From Prosapia bicincta (taxonomy: Eukaryota; Arthropoda; Insecta; Hemiptera; Cercopidae): DNA of 64,000 nt. This document shows, piece by piece, positions 12,673-21,765 of the stretch. The DNA is taken from positions 170,165,386 through 170,229,385 of the forward strand of contig JBAIZL010000005.1 of NCBI GenBank assembly GCA_036971475.1, in the 5' to 3' direction. Numbering within the stretch: the first letter of the stretch is position 1; every line of letters begins with the position of its first letter. The notes under the pieces were generated by a model, which did not search any database, was not told the origin of the DNA, and saw nothing but the letters and a program-made list of their open reading frames with translations. Both the position numbers and the translations under genes were made by a program.

Positions 12673-13929
12673 AGTGTTTCTAACACTGTAGTAAGACCAA
12701 TTGAAAAAGATATAATTGTAAATATTTTTTTAATTGTTGTTTAAACTTTAATATAGGAAATAAATCGATATATAATATAATTTAAAAAAACTAACATTTG
12801 AAAATAACGGCTGTCGTTTTCTCAAATAATAACCTTTTTTGTAGAATTATTAAGGGGTATCTTGGAATTAAGCCTTTAATATTATAGGCGATGAAATTGA
12901 AAAGGATTCGATTAAATCGAAAGCCGGAAATAGAGTCGTATTCCGTAATGTTATGTTTAATATCGGCTTTAAAATGTTCTTTACCAAAAGATCAACTCTG
13001 CTGCTACTTAGACCTTCGTTATAAGGTTTCTTACTATATTACGTTCTTATTGAAACACGGTTATATTTCAGAAATAAACGGGTAAATAGTGTCACAAAAA
13101 ACAAATATGTACTTAAAGTGGTGATACGTGATGTTTTATTATTACAGTTCTCCCGAAATGTTTCTTCATTCCCAGTTTATATAAATTAATGTTCAAATCA
13201 TAAGTTATTTTTTACAAAGAACATATTGCGTATAAAAGAACTTAGCTGTTTTTCATATAAAGTACAATCTGTAACAATTAATTTTAGAAACGAATTTATC
13301 CAACAGCACAAGACAACATTAATTTCGCAACACAGCATTCCTTGATTTTCCGAGTAATATGCTTCGGGTAATTAAAACCTAATATTACACACACTCTGCC
13401 AAAATTGAATGGGAAACGTATGGTATAACGTGTGTTGAAATGAATGAAGTCGTGGTCAATGATGTAAGAAAAGCGTTACAAAAGATTTTAATAAATGAAA
13501 AATAAATAAAAATATAAGATGGTAAAATACATGAATTGGAAACGTACTTATGTTGTTCTTCTAAAAGCGGGCTAAAAGTAAAAACCAATATAAGTAATTT
13601 ATATTAATTTTCACTGCCTCGTTTATGCGGAACTAAATTAGTCCAGGGCTGGATAATCGAGGCTCTACTGATTTGTGTTTACTTGTCAATGCCTTAATCA
13701 TATTTAGGTTAAGAACCTTTACGAATGGATAATGATTAAAATCGCCTCATAAAAAAAATTGTAACAATAAATGAATCCAGTAAACTGATTTATAAATAAA
13801 TCTTAAAATATGTGACGTTTTGTTATTTTATAAATTAAATAAATCATGAAGGTCGATATGAATATGATTGAACGTTGTAAAATATCGATAAATGAAGTAT
13901 TTTTCTATTCATTGAAGCAGTATCCAGCT
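12673..13929. other. Non-coding stretch
   Basis: No gene recognised. Positions 13,653-13,672 form the single recognisable feature, described separately. Confidence 0.5.
13653..13672 (-). other. Solitary pogo/Tigger-type terminal inverted repeat
   Basis: The reverse complement reads 'cagtagagcctcgattatcc', the same type of end as the element at 6,918-7,311. In this orientation it would be the right-hand end of an element lying to its left. A possible partner near 12,928-12,945 ('atagagtcgtattccg') is too weak to define the element. Confidence 0.4.
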
Positions 13930-14215
<286 letters not shown>

Positions 14216-15983
14216 TATTTACATTTATTATAACCTATAAATATTTTTATGATTAAGTCTCCATTATTCGGAGCTAAAATTACAATTGATCAATAACCAA
14301 ATAAATAAGGGTCCAATAAACCAATATAACCGACAATATCTTGACTCAGTATTATATACTTTGGTATTATATATCTTAATAGTATTACTGAAAAGTATAA
14401 CCTTTACAGTTTTCTTTAAGAACAATAAATACCTTTAACCATGTATGTAGATGCCTTACTTGAGCCGTAATGTCTTCAAGGAAGATTATGTGTCCACGCT
14501 TCAACCGCCCAATATTATCTTAGATACTTATTTTAGAATCTGGAGACGAAATGGGTCTAATAAACCTCAAACAAATTATTTCGTACTTCCAATGATCGAA
14601 CCCAATTCCTTCATATTACTAATGAAGTGCTTAGCCACTATTCATTTCGGCCACAATTCCCTAATATTTGTTCTTAATTTATGAAATAACATAAACACTC
14701 TCGCTCACAATCAGGCTTTTAAATTGAAGTACAACATTTTCTTAAATCGTTTTTTGTATGCTTAAAATTTCCGAGATAAATCGTTGAAAACCGATTATTT
14801 TTTAATTCCTCAATTTCGACAACTTTTACCCAGCATTTTCACAGAAGTAGAAAACAATAAACCTTTACATTAAGTAATATAATTGTATACGGTTGTTGAA
14901 ATAATAATATAAACAAACAATTAGATATGTATAAAGTGAATAAAACAAAAGCTTTTAAAAGTTATGTCGACACCTAAAAGTTCTGTACAAAAAGATTAGA
15001 TTTAATGAGATTTTATAACGAATTGTGGAAAGCAGAGGGCCCTCATTAAATCCTTTTGTCTTATAGGCAATGGTTGCGTTGAGGAACATTTAAAGCAAAA
15101 TTAAATTAAAATGTTTGCTTTACCAGTTTTGATCATTGAGACAGCATATAATTAAAAGACATTTGATATTTCACTGAATAATGAAGGTTTTTAAAGATTG
15201 ATGCTATTCACTATACCATTGCATAAGACAGATACTTGTGTATTGCTTTCAAGTCGATAGATACACTTTACATATCAAGATTATGAAAACAAATATCCCT
15301 ATAAATGCTAATTAATGGGACAAAATCAGTTATAAAACCGCGGTAACGGCATGAAAGTAGTAATTATCAGTATTTTTAAATCGCATTGATTGAAATGTAC
15401 AAGCCGATGCTAATGGTCAATTACCTTCACATACACTTGAAAGTTACTAAAATCCTGAGACAAAACCAACCAAATACTGGTAAAATAATAATATTTTAAT
15501 AAGTTAATAGGCTACAAGTATACAAATTCATTGTTTTTTTTTAAAATCCGGTTTGGTGACGAGCACATACAAATATTCATAACCTATTATTGAAAAATAA
15601 TAAATATTAATCACATATACTTTAATGTACTTAAACAATAATCTAACTGGGTATATTTGCAACTCGATTTTCGAGAACTATTTAATAAGTGTTCCTATTT
15701 TTGAGCTTATTTTGAGACTAGCGATTTCTTGTAGTTTTGGAGGTGTGTGGGAATTCCATTATCACTTTACTCTTCTTTTTTTGGTTTCACTGCAGCGTGT
15801 ATTAGTTTTGCTTTATTCTAGGCTTAATATTGTCTAATAAGTTGAATAATTTATCATTTTTTGTTTTTTTTTATTTGTTCGTGTATTATAATATATTGTG
15901 TTTATACTTTTTTTAAGTATTTGGTTTCTATTAGATAAGTGAATAAAAGAAAACCGAAGTGCAAAAATAAATATAAATATAAT

Positions 15984-15986
<3 letters not shown>
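14216..15986. other. Non-coding AT-rich stretch
   Basis: Nothing recognised. The 77-codon frame at 14,451-14,684 has no domain or splice context that I can read. Confidence 0.5.
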
Positions 15987-16020
<34 letters not shown>

Positions 16021-16021
16021 T

Positions 16022-16069
<48 letters not shown>

Positions 16070-16078
16070 CATATATAA
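15987..16078. repeat. (AT)n microsatellite
   Basis: Two AT runs are separated by 'acttatg'. They sit immediately left of a PLE-type terminal module. Confidence 0.95.
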
Positions 16079-16124
16079 AATTCATGAATATAATATTTCA
16101 TATACAATAATAGTTTTAATTTAT

Positions 16125-16290
16125 ATATTATTCAAAGCTTTTCGCAAATAAAATAAGTATTAGCATTCTCAGGAAAAACAATGTTATAACGAAAAACTTT
16201 GAGTAATGTACAAATTAAAACTATACTTGTATTTGAAATATTTTTATTCATTAACTATACAACAAGAAAACCTATAACTATATTTATTAC
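16125..16290. repeat. PLE-type terminal module, diverged, with inverted halves
   Basis: On the minus strand 'tgcgaaaagctttgaata' ends a motif at about 16,134-16,173. On the + strand a second half begins at about 16,188 ('cgaaaaactttgag') and runs on through 'tacttgtatttgaaatattt'. The same two halves, longer and better kept, occur at 20,231-20,462, so this is a second, more diverged copy of that inverted module with most of the spacer missing. It flanks the left side of the PLE pair. Confidence 0.6.
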
Positions 16291-16295
16291 AAATA

Positions 16296-16316
16296 TGTGT
16301 ATATATATATATATAT
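16296..16316. repeat. Short (AT)n tract beside the PLE left end
   Basis: About ten AT units lie between the terminal module and the left PLE copy. Confidence 0.9.
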
Positions 16317-16412
16317 TTAGTTATTTATACAAATTACACTTTTGCTATTACTTGCGACCAAACATTTGTTAACTAAAAGTTGTTAATTGTTAAATTACAC
16401 TTGGAGGAAACG

Positions 16413-16435
16413 TTTTCGTCTCACGACTTCTTCAG
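16413..16435 (-). ncRNA. Hammerhead-like motif at the 3' end of the left PLE copy
   Basis: On the minus strand the order is CTGAAGA, one extra A, GTC, loop GTGA, GAC, then GAAAA. This matches the hammerhead order CUGANGA, stem II, GAAA, with a 3 bp stem and one unpaired base before it. The downstream CTC could serve as an NUH cleavage triplet, but stems I and III are not obvious. Activity is unproven. Confidence 0.4.
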
Positions 16436-16706
16436 CCTCGTATTTTATTTGTGAGTTTGTTTATGTGTGTGAGGGTGATGAATTTGTTTTTGTTGTTACT
16501 GTTATTGTTGAGTATTTTTCTGTGTAGTTTGTCTATTAAATAATTGTCTTACCCATTTTTGTGAGCTAAATATTTGGTAGTGTTTAGTTCCTCTGTGTAG
16601 TTAGTTGTGGACATAGGTATTTTATTTAGTCTGTGTAGTAAATGTTTGAATGCTGCGTGTTTATGTTGTATTGGGTGGTTCGATGAATTGTGTATCAATG
16701 TGTCTG

Positions 16707-17324
16707 TCATGGTTGGCTTGCGGTATATGTTGAATTCATGTTTGTTTTAATTTTTGTTATGGTGTTGTCTAAGAAATTCAATGTTTTGTTGTTTTCAAAT
16801 TCTGCAGTGAACTGGATATTTTTGTGTATTTTGTTTATATGTGTTTGGAGTTGTTGGCATTGTCTTATGTTTCCTCGGTATAGTATTAGAACGTCATCTA
16901 CATATATGTGCCAATATATTAACTTGTCTGCGTGTTTGTTCTTATTTATGATTTTATTCTGTTGTATGTGTTGTAGGAATACTTCTGCGAGAATGCTTGA
17001 AATCGGTGAACCCATTGGTAGGCCTTGTTTCTGTGTGTAATATTTGTTGTTGTGAGTGAAGTAGTTCTGTTATGTAATGGTGTTCAAAATGTGTATGATT
17101 TCTTTTGTGATATTTTCTGGAGTGTTGTTAAGTCTTAGATTGTCTCGTAATATGTTTAGTGTTTCTGTGACTGGAATATTGGTATATAGGTTTATGATGT
17201 CAAACGATGCGAAGGTTGAGTTATGAGGGATTTCAATGTTCTTTATTTTGTTTACTAGATCTATTGTGTTCTTTATACTTGTGTGTGTGTCTAGATTTAT
17301 GTATTTTCTTATAGTTCTATCCAT
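16707..17324 (-). pseudogene. PLE reverse transcriptase core, left copy (YVDD intact, frameshifted)
   Basis: The minus frame 17,324-17,070 carries FASFDIINLYTNIP, the motif A block with its catalytic Asp. The frame resumes at 17,015-16,707 with MGSPISSILAEVFLQ (motif B) and IYVDDVLILY (motif C). A frameshift and stop lie between them, near 17,065, where the right copy reads 'cacaagataactact' and this one 'cataacagaactact'. All three key catalytic aspartates are present, but the frame is broken. PLE reverse transcriptases are related to telomerase and copy the element RNA at a cut made by a GIY-YIG endonuclease, which this copy lacks. Confidence 0.85.
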
Positions 17325-17799
17325 ATGGCGTGCTAGTTTGTGTGCGGGTGATTGTTGGCTGTTGATTATCGGTCTTATTGGTGTTCCTTGTTTATGTAGT
17401 TTAGGAAATGCTTGTAAGGTAGGTGCCGTAGGTCATATTGCTTTAAGATATTTTTTCTGTGTCTTAGAATTACGTGTTTTGCTGAATTAATTATGCTTTT
17501 AACTGTGTTGAGATATTCGTTTGTTGGGTCTTTATTTGTTTCTGCTATGTTGTTTGATGTAACGAATTCATTAATTTTATTGTTTAAATCCTGCGTATTT
17601 ATAATAACTGTAGTATTACCTTTATCTGCTTTTACGTACTTTAAATCGTGTTTTCTGGCTTTTTGTTTTAGTGATTCGGCTGTCTGTATTTCATTGGTGT
17701 GTGTTATGCTCTTTTATGTGTTCTTATTGTGTTACTAGTTAAATGTCTTAAGTGTTCTTGATCTTGTATTTCTGTCTGTTGTTTATTGGTTTCCGTGTC

Positions 17800-18215
17800 A
17801 ATTATAATTGCTGTTTTTGTTTTATTGTTATCTTTGTAGTGTATATTATGTTTAAGGCCTTTATTTAGTAATTCTATTTCTTCAGTGGTAAATGTATTGT
17901 TAGTGTTGTTTATTGTTTTTTTTCACAAACAGAGGGTTTTGGCTTTTTTTTGCACGCTTATTGTTTTTCTGATTTAAAAGTTGATTGATTTTCTTTTTAT
18001 GTGTTTCGTGTATTTCTTGTAGTGTTTTAGCGGCCCATTTGTGCAATTTTATAATTAGTTCGCATGTGAATTCATGTCCGTATGTATTTGAAATGTTTAA
18101 ATGTAAATGTAGCAATTTTAGGTTAAGGTTATCTTTCTTTACATAAAGTTCTTTTATTGACTGTTTGATATACACTGCTTCTGCGAATTTAGTAGTTTTT
18201 ATAATAATCGTGTTT
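17800..18215 (-). pseudogene. PLE N-terminal region, left copy
   Basis: The minus frame from about 18,215 reads FAEAVYIKQSIKELYVKKDN and continues lysine-rich, followed by TFTTEEIELLNKGLKHNI, the conserved lead-in to PLE reverse transcriptase. The downstream stretch toward 17,410 carries several stops. The start is missing because the copy is cut at the junction with the right copy. This region has no counterpart in the right copy, so it forms the roughly 800 bp asymmetric centre of the palindrome. Confidence 0.7.
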
Positions 18216-18302
18216 ATATAAACTAAACTACATAAACAAGGAACGCCAATAAGACCGATAATCAACAGCCAACAATCACCCGCACACAAACTAGCACGCC
18301 AT

Positions 18303-18848
18303 ATGGATAGAACTATAAGAAAATACATAAATCTAGACACACACACAAGTATAAAGAACACAATAGATCTAGTAAAAAAAATAAAGAACGTTGAAATCCC
18401 TCATAACTCAACCTTAGCATCGTTTGACATCACAAACCTATATACCAATGTCCCAAAAACAGAAACACTAAACATATTACGAGACAATCTAAGACTTAAC
18501 AACACTCCAGAAAATATCACAAAAGAAATCATACACATTGTGAACACCATTACACAAGATAACTACTTCACTCACAACAACAAATATTACACACAGAAAC
18601 AAGGCCTACCAATGGGTTCACCGATTTCAAGCATTCTCGCTGAAATATTCCTACAACACATACAACAGAATAAAATCATAAATAACAACAAACACGCAGA
18701 TAAGATAATATATTGGCACAAATATGTAGTTGACGTTATAATACTATACCGAGGAAACATAAGACAATGCCAACAACTCCAAACACATATAAACAAATAC
18801 ACCAAAATATCCAGTTCACTGCAGAATTTGAAAACAACAAAACATTGA
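18303..18848 (+). pseudogene. PLE reverse transcriptase core, right copy (open frame, YVVD)
   Basis: A 181-codon open frame carries LASFDITNLYTNVP (motif A), GLPMGSPISSILAEIFLQ (motif B) and KYVVDVIILY (motif C). The motif C should be YVDD; the first catalytic Asp has become Val, so the polymerase would be inactive although the frame is open. A frameshift near 18,835 separates it from the following 'FLDITI' block. The left copy has the reverse situation, with an intact YVDD but a broken frame. Confidence 0.85.
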
Positions 18849-19289
18849 ATTTCTTAGACATCACCATAGAAAAAATCAAAACAAACATGAATTCAACATA
18901 TACCGCAAGCCAACCATGACAGACACATTGATACACAATTCATCGAACCACCCAATACAACATAAACACGCAGCATTCAAACATTTACTACACAGACTAA
19001 ATAAAATATCTATATCCACAACTAACTACACAGAGAAACTAAACACTATCAAATATTTATCTCACAAAAATGTATATGACAATTATTAAATAGACAAACT
19101 ACACAGAAAAATACTCAACAAAAACAGTAACAACAAAAACAAATTCATCACCCTCACATACATAAACAAACTCACAAATAAAATAGCGCGCCAATTAAAA
19201 AAAACAGGATACAATGTAGCTTACAGAACAACAAATAAAAGCCAAACGGCTATCAGACACAGCATTAAAAACAATACCAACACATACAA

Positions 19290-19586
19290 TAACCAGGAGT
19301 ATACAAACTAAAATGCAACAACTGTTATAAAGAAGTTATAAAGAACACAAAAGGGCATAAACAATCATGCAAAAGTATGGAAAATAACATGAGCATCCTC
19401 CACACATGCAACAAAGGCCATATATTAAACACACTAGAACAGTTTGAAATATATAGACATAACAACACACATAAAAATGACATCTTAAATGAACAAACAC
19501 TGCACAGATCACACATACTTTTCGATCACATCACTTCTAACTTTCAAACAAATTGTACCGAGGAAGCACAACAGCAGCATTCCTAG
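19290..19586 (+). pseudogene. PLE GIY-YIG endonuclease region, right copy, core deleted
   Basis: The segment starts with GVYKLKCNNC, the first strand of a PLE GIY-YIG domain, but the following FYIGQTGR block seen in the 29 kb copy is absent and the sequence jumps to RSYKEHKRA in another frame. The C-terminal half is open (19,377-19,586) with LHTCNKGHILNTLEQFEIYR, the conserved tail of these endonucleases. The missing block contains the second catalytic tyrosine and the arginine, so no nuclease activity is expected. Confidence 0.75.
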
Positions 19587-19602
19587 CGACAAAAATACGA
19601 GG

Positions 19603-19626
19603 CTGAAGAAGTCGTAAGACAAAAAC
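19603..19626 (+). ncRNA. Hammerhead-like motif at the 3' end of the right PLE copy (core mutated)
   Basis: CTGAAGA, A, GTC, loop GTAA, GAC, then AAAAA. The conserved G of GAAA has become A, so a hammerhead would be inactive here. The 3 bp stem is kept, with one loop change relative to the left copy. Confidence 0.35.
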
Positions 19627-19751
19627 GTTTCCTCCAAGTGTAAGTTAACAATTAACAACTTTTACTTCACTAAATGTCTGGTCGCAAGTAATAGCAAAAG
19701 TGTAATTTGTAATTTACAACCAGCTCGTCATTAACATCAACAAGATTTCGA

Positions 19752-19755
<4 letters not shown>

Positions 19756-19795
<40 letters not shown>
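19756..19795. repeat. (AT)n microsatellite
   Basis: About 20 AT units just outside the right end of the PLE pair. The stretch 19,800-20,040 is AT-rich. It holds an 'acaagaatattt' tail, in inverse orientation, like those found after other PLE ends. Confidence 0.95.
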
Positions 19796-19799
<4 letters not shown>

Positions 19800-20058
19800 T
19801 ATAGGATTGATTGAACAAGAATATTTGTAAAACTTCAAGCTAAAACGTTTTACATAAATGTAACATATTTTATTCTGAAGAGCTTCATACATTTTGTAGA
19901 TCTAAAAAAACAGCCGACAATGGCGAAAAAAAGCATACCGTTTTAGAAATATGCTTATTGCTATGCATGTACATAAATAAATATTTATTAGAATATTGTT
20001 AAATTTATTATTTATTTTTTATTATTAAATAATGATTATTAACATTATCTATAAATTA

Positions 20059-20158
20059 CACACACTCGCACACGCTCGATCGCTCGCGCACACACTCACA
20101 CACACATACACACTCATACACATACACACTACACATACACGGACATTTACACACACAC

Positions 20159-20225
<67 letters not shown>
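20059..20225. repeat. Imperfect AC tract followed by (AT)n
   Basis: CACA with CGCTCGAT, CATA and CTCA interruptions up to 20,159, then AT to 20,225. It abuts the inverted PLE module. Confidence 0.9.
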
Positions 20226-20230
<5 letters not shown>

Positions 20231-20231
<1 letters not shown>

Positions 20232-20462
20232 ATAAATTAAAAATATTTCATTAACAAGAATACTTTTAATGAATATATTTATTCAAAGCTTTTCGCCGAT
20301 AAAATAGTATCAGCATCTTCAGGAAAATAATTATCTAATAAAATACTTTTACAAAATTAAATCATATGTACTACAAAGAATCATATATTTTATCGGCGAA
20401 AAGCTTTGAATAAATATATTCATTAAAAGTATTCTTGTTTATGAAATATTTTTAATTTATTA
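20231..20462. repeat. Inverted repeat made of two PLE-type termini (~76 bp arms)
   Basis: The left arm (about 20,231-20,306) is almost the exact reverse complement of the right arm (about 20,386-20,462). Shared blocks include 'tatcggcgaaaagctttg', 'aataaatatattcatt' and 'aaaagtattcttgtt'. The roughly 80 bp spacer contains the CTGAAGATGCTGATA half of the minus-strand motif; the + strand arm has only the second half, TATCGGC-GAAA. This looks like two ends of one PLE family joined in inverse orientation. A diverged copy lies at 16,125-16,290. Confidence 0.85.
20290..20322 (-). ncRNA. Hammerhead-like motif, PLE family C, minus copy
   Basis: Minus strand: CTGAAGA (20,322-20,316), T, GCTGATA (20,314-20,308), loop CTATTT, TATCGGC (20,301-20,295), GAAA (20,294-20,291). 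The two 7-base segments pair fully, counting one T-G wobble. The order is that of a hammerhead core, with one extra base between CTGANGA and stem II. Stems I and III and the cleavage triplet are not evident. Confidence 0.5.
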
Positions 20463-20491
20463 ACTATATTACAAGAAAACATATCACCTTA

Positions 20492-20495
<4 letters not shown>

Positions 20496-20585
<90 letters not shown>
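20496..20585. repeat. (AT)n microsatellite
   Basis: Two AT runs are split by 'tttaa'. They lie between two PLE termini. Confidence 0.95.
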
Positions 20586-20587
<2 letters not shown>

Positions 20588-20607
20588 CATTATTGTAGTT
20601 TTAATTC

Positions 20608-20640
20608 CTGATGATGTTGGTACTGTTTACCAACGAAAAG
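20608..20640 (+). ncRNA. Hammerhead-like motif, PLE family C, plus copy with compensatory changes
   Basis: CTGATGA (20,608-20,614), T, GTTGGTA (20,616-20,622), loop CTGTT, TACCAAC (20,628-20,634), GAAA (20,635-20,638). The stem is a perfect 7 bp. Compared with the copy at 20,290-20,322, two base pairs have changed on both sides (C-G to T-A and A-T to G-C) and the wobble has become T-A. The following 'aagctttgg' and 'tattcttgtatttgaa' match the tails of the other copies. Activity is not shown. Confidence 0.55.
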
Positions 20641-20693
20641 CTTTGGAAATAAATTAATAAATATTCTTGTATTTGAATAACCCATGTTGTATT

Positions 20694-20696
<3 letters not shown>

Positions 20697-20757
<61 letters not shown>
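20697..20757. repeat. (AT)n microsatellite
   Basis: About 30 AT units directly after the tail of the plus-strand PLE terminus. Confidence 0.95.
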
Positions 20758-20760
<3 letters not shown>

Positions 20761-21539
20761 TTTGTGTTACCCATTTAACTCATTAAAATATTATTTAGTA
20801 AATGGCAATAAATTAAAATAATTGTCATAGCTATAAACAAATAAATAATTTAAAACCTACAATTTTCTATTGCTTTCACACACTAAAATGTTTTAGAATA
20901 CCAATGACACATTAATAGTTGAATATAGTTACCTATGTTTACATTCATACTTGATATGTTTTGGGGCTGAGGTTTGAGAAATAACTAAAATATTAAACTT
21001 TTATTTGCGAAATCGTATTTATTCTGGCCAATCAACTATCAAGAGATATTATTTAGGTACCGTGATAATAATAGCCTTTATTGTAACTATCTCCCTGGTG
21101 ACGGTGTCTTCTAATTGGTACTGGAGGCTATCCTAGGGGAGGATAATGTGTGACGTATTCAAGATCTCTTTAAGCTTATTGTTGCAATTGTTTGACACTG
21201 GGATGCCTAACTATACAAAAGTGGAGTGAGTAGAAAGATCCAGGGGACTGTGCGGCTTATCGAATTAATTATTTTGCTTTACATTTCTTTTTTGTATTTT
21301 TAATAACAATTATAAATAATTTGAATCATCTTTAATCTATCTAGTTACAATGGAATAACAAATTTGTTAAAAAAATATACACTACAAAATTACTATTTAC
21401 AAGGCATTGAAAATCCTTTCAAAGGACTATTGTTTAAAATTACGTGTAGTTGATACATCATTTTCAATGTAAATGAAGAATGGATTCTACAGTATAATTA
21501 ACAATACCCATAATGCATTTTCATAATAATGACTCCTTT
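20758..21539. other. Non-coding stretch
   Basis: No gene or known repeat recognised. The part around 21,040-21,260 is less AT-rich but not identifiable. Confidence 0.5.
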
Positions 21540-21765
21540 ATACTGTATGAGACATGGAGAGACAGGTTAAATAGGACATATGCTACTCAAGGAAGGTAAT
21601 AAGATCAGAGCTTCACTTCGCTATTACCCTAATTAGACTGTAGACACTAATGTTCATAGGATGAATCGACCTGCTGGCTATAACACAGACATTCTCTCCC
21701 ACTACCAGAAATCAAACCAAATCTTTTAGTTTGTAGTTAAGTGCTCTAACAACACAGCCACCTAT
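21540..21765 (-). mobile_element. tRNA-derived SINE (degenerate)
   Basis: On the minus strand, 21,760-21,742 reads 'tggctgtgttgttagagca', a near match to the tRNA D-arm and pol III A box. Positions 21,718-21,708 read 'ggtttgatttc', a two-mismatch B box (GGTTCGANTCC type). The 34 bases between them resemble a tRNA anticodon arm region. The body continues leftward to about 21,540. It would have been transcribed by RNA polymerase III and mobilised by a LINE in trans. Box mismatches indicate an old copy. The 3' limit is uncertain and no poly-A tail or target duplication is visible. Confidence 0.6.

Larger units (their letters stand above)
16330..18225 (-). mobile_element. Penelope-like element, left copy (minus strand)
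   Basis: Reading leftward, the element contains part of the PLE N-terminal region (about 18,215-17,800, with FAEAVYIKQSIKELYVKK and LLNKGLKHNIHY), a reverse transcriptase core (17,324-16,707) and the 3' terminal sequence (16,435-16,330). The GIY-YIG endonuclease is missing. The sequence from about 17,408 to 16,330 is an inverted repeat of the right copy with roughly 95% or greater identity in the parts compared, so both are fairly young. The 5' end is truncated at the head-to-head junction near 18,220. Stops and a frameshift near 17,065 make it non-functional. Confidence 0.85.
18219..19715 (+). mobile_element. Penelope-like element, right copy (plus strand)
   Basis: This copy faces away from the left one. 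It starts inside the reverse transcriptase region ('ctacataaacaaggaacgcc', peptide LHKQGTPIRPI) and runs through the RT core, a damaged GIY-YIG endonuclease region (about 19,290-19,586) and the shared 3' terminus. Relative to the left copy it lacks the N-terminal region and keeps an extra 412 bp covering the endonuclease. The end at about 19,715 corresponds to 16,330 on the left. The arrangement is a 5'-truncated copy joined head to head with another, which is a typical complex structure for Penelope insertions. Confidence 0.85.

Noticed and set aside
12162..12744. Several open frames of Tyr-Ile, Thr-His or Cys-Val repeats
   Set aside because: They are translations of dinucleotide microsatellites in both strands; the same applies to frames at 13.8-14.3, 22.6-22.95, 26.97-27.34, 33.18-33.70, 41.3-41.7 and 54.56-55.08 kb.
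17236..17738. Plus-strand frames rich in Phe, Leu and Cys that look membrane-like
   Set aside because: They are antisense to the PLE left copy; AT-rich antisense of Asn/Lys/Thr-rich coding sequence mimics hydrophobic segments.
17900..18361. A single 153-codon minus frame as one protein
   Set aside because: Its first third is antisense to the right PLE copy, and only the second part is genuine PLE N-terminal sequence. The frame crosses the head-to-head junction by chance.
20386..20420. A second complete hammerhead-like motif on the plus strand
   Set aside because: Only the second half (TATCGGC, GAAA) is present; the CTGANGA half is absent upstream, so it cannot form the core.
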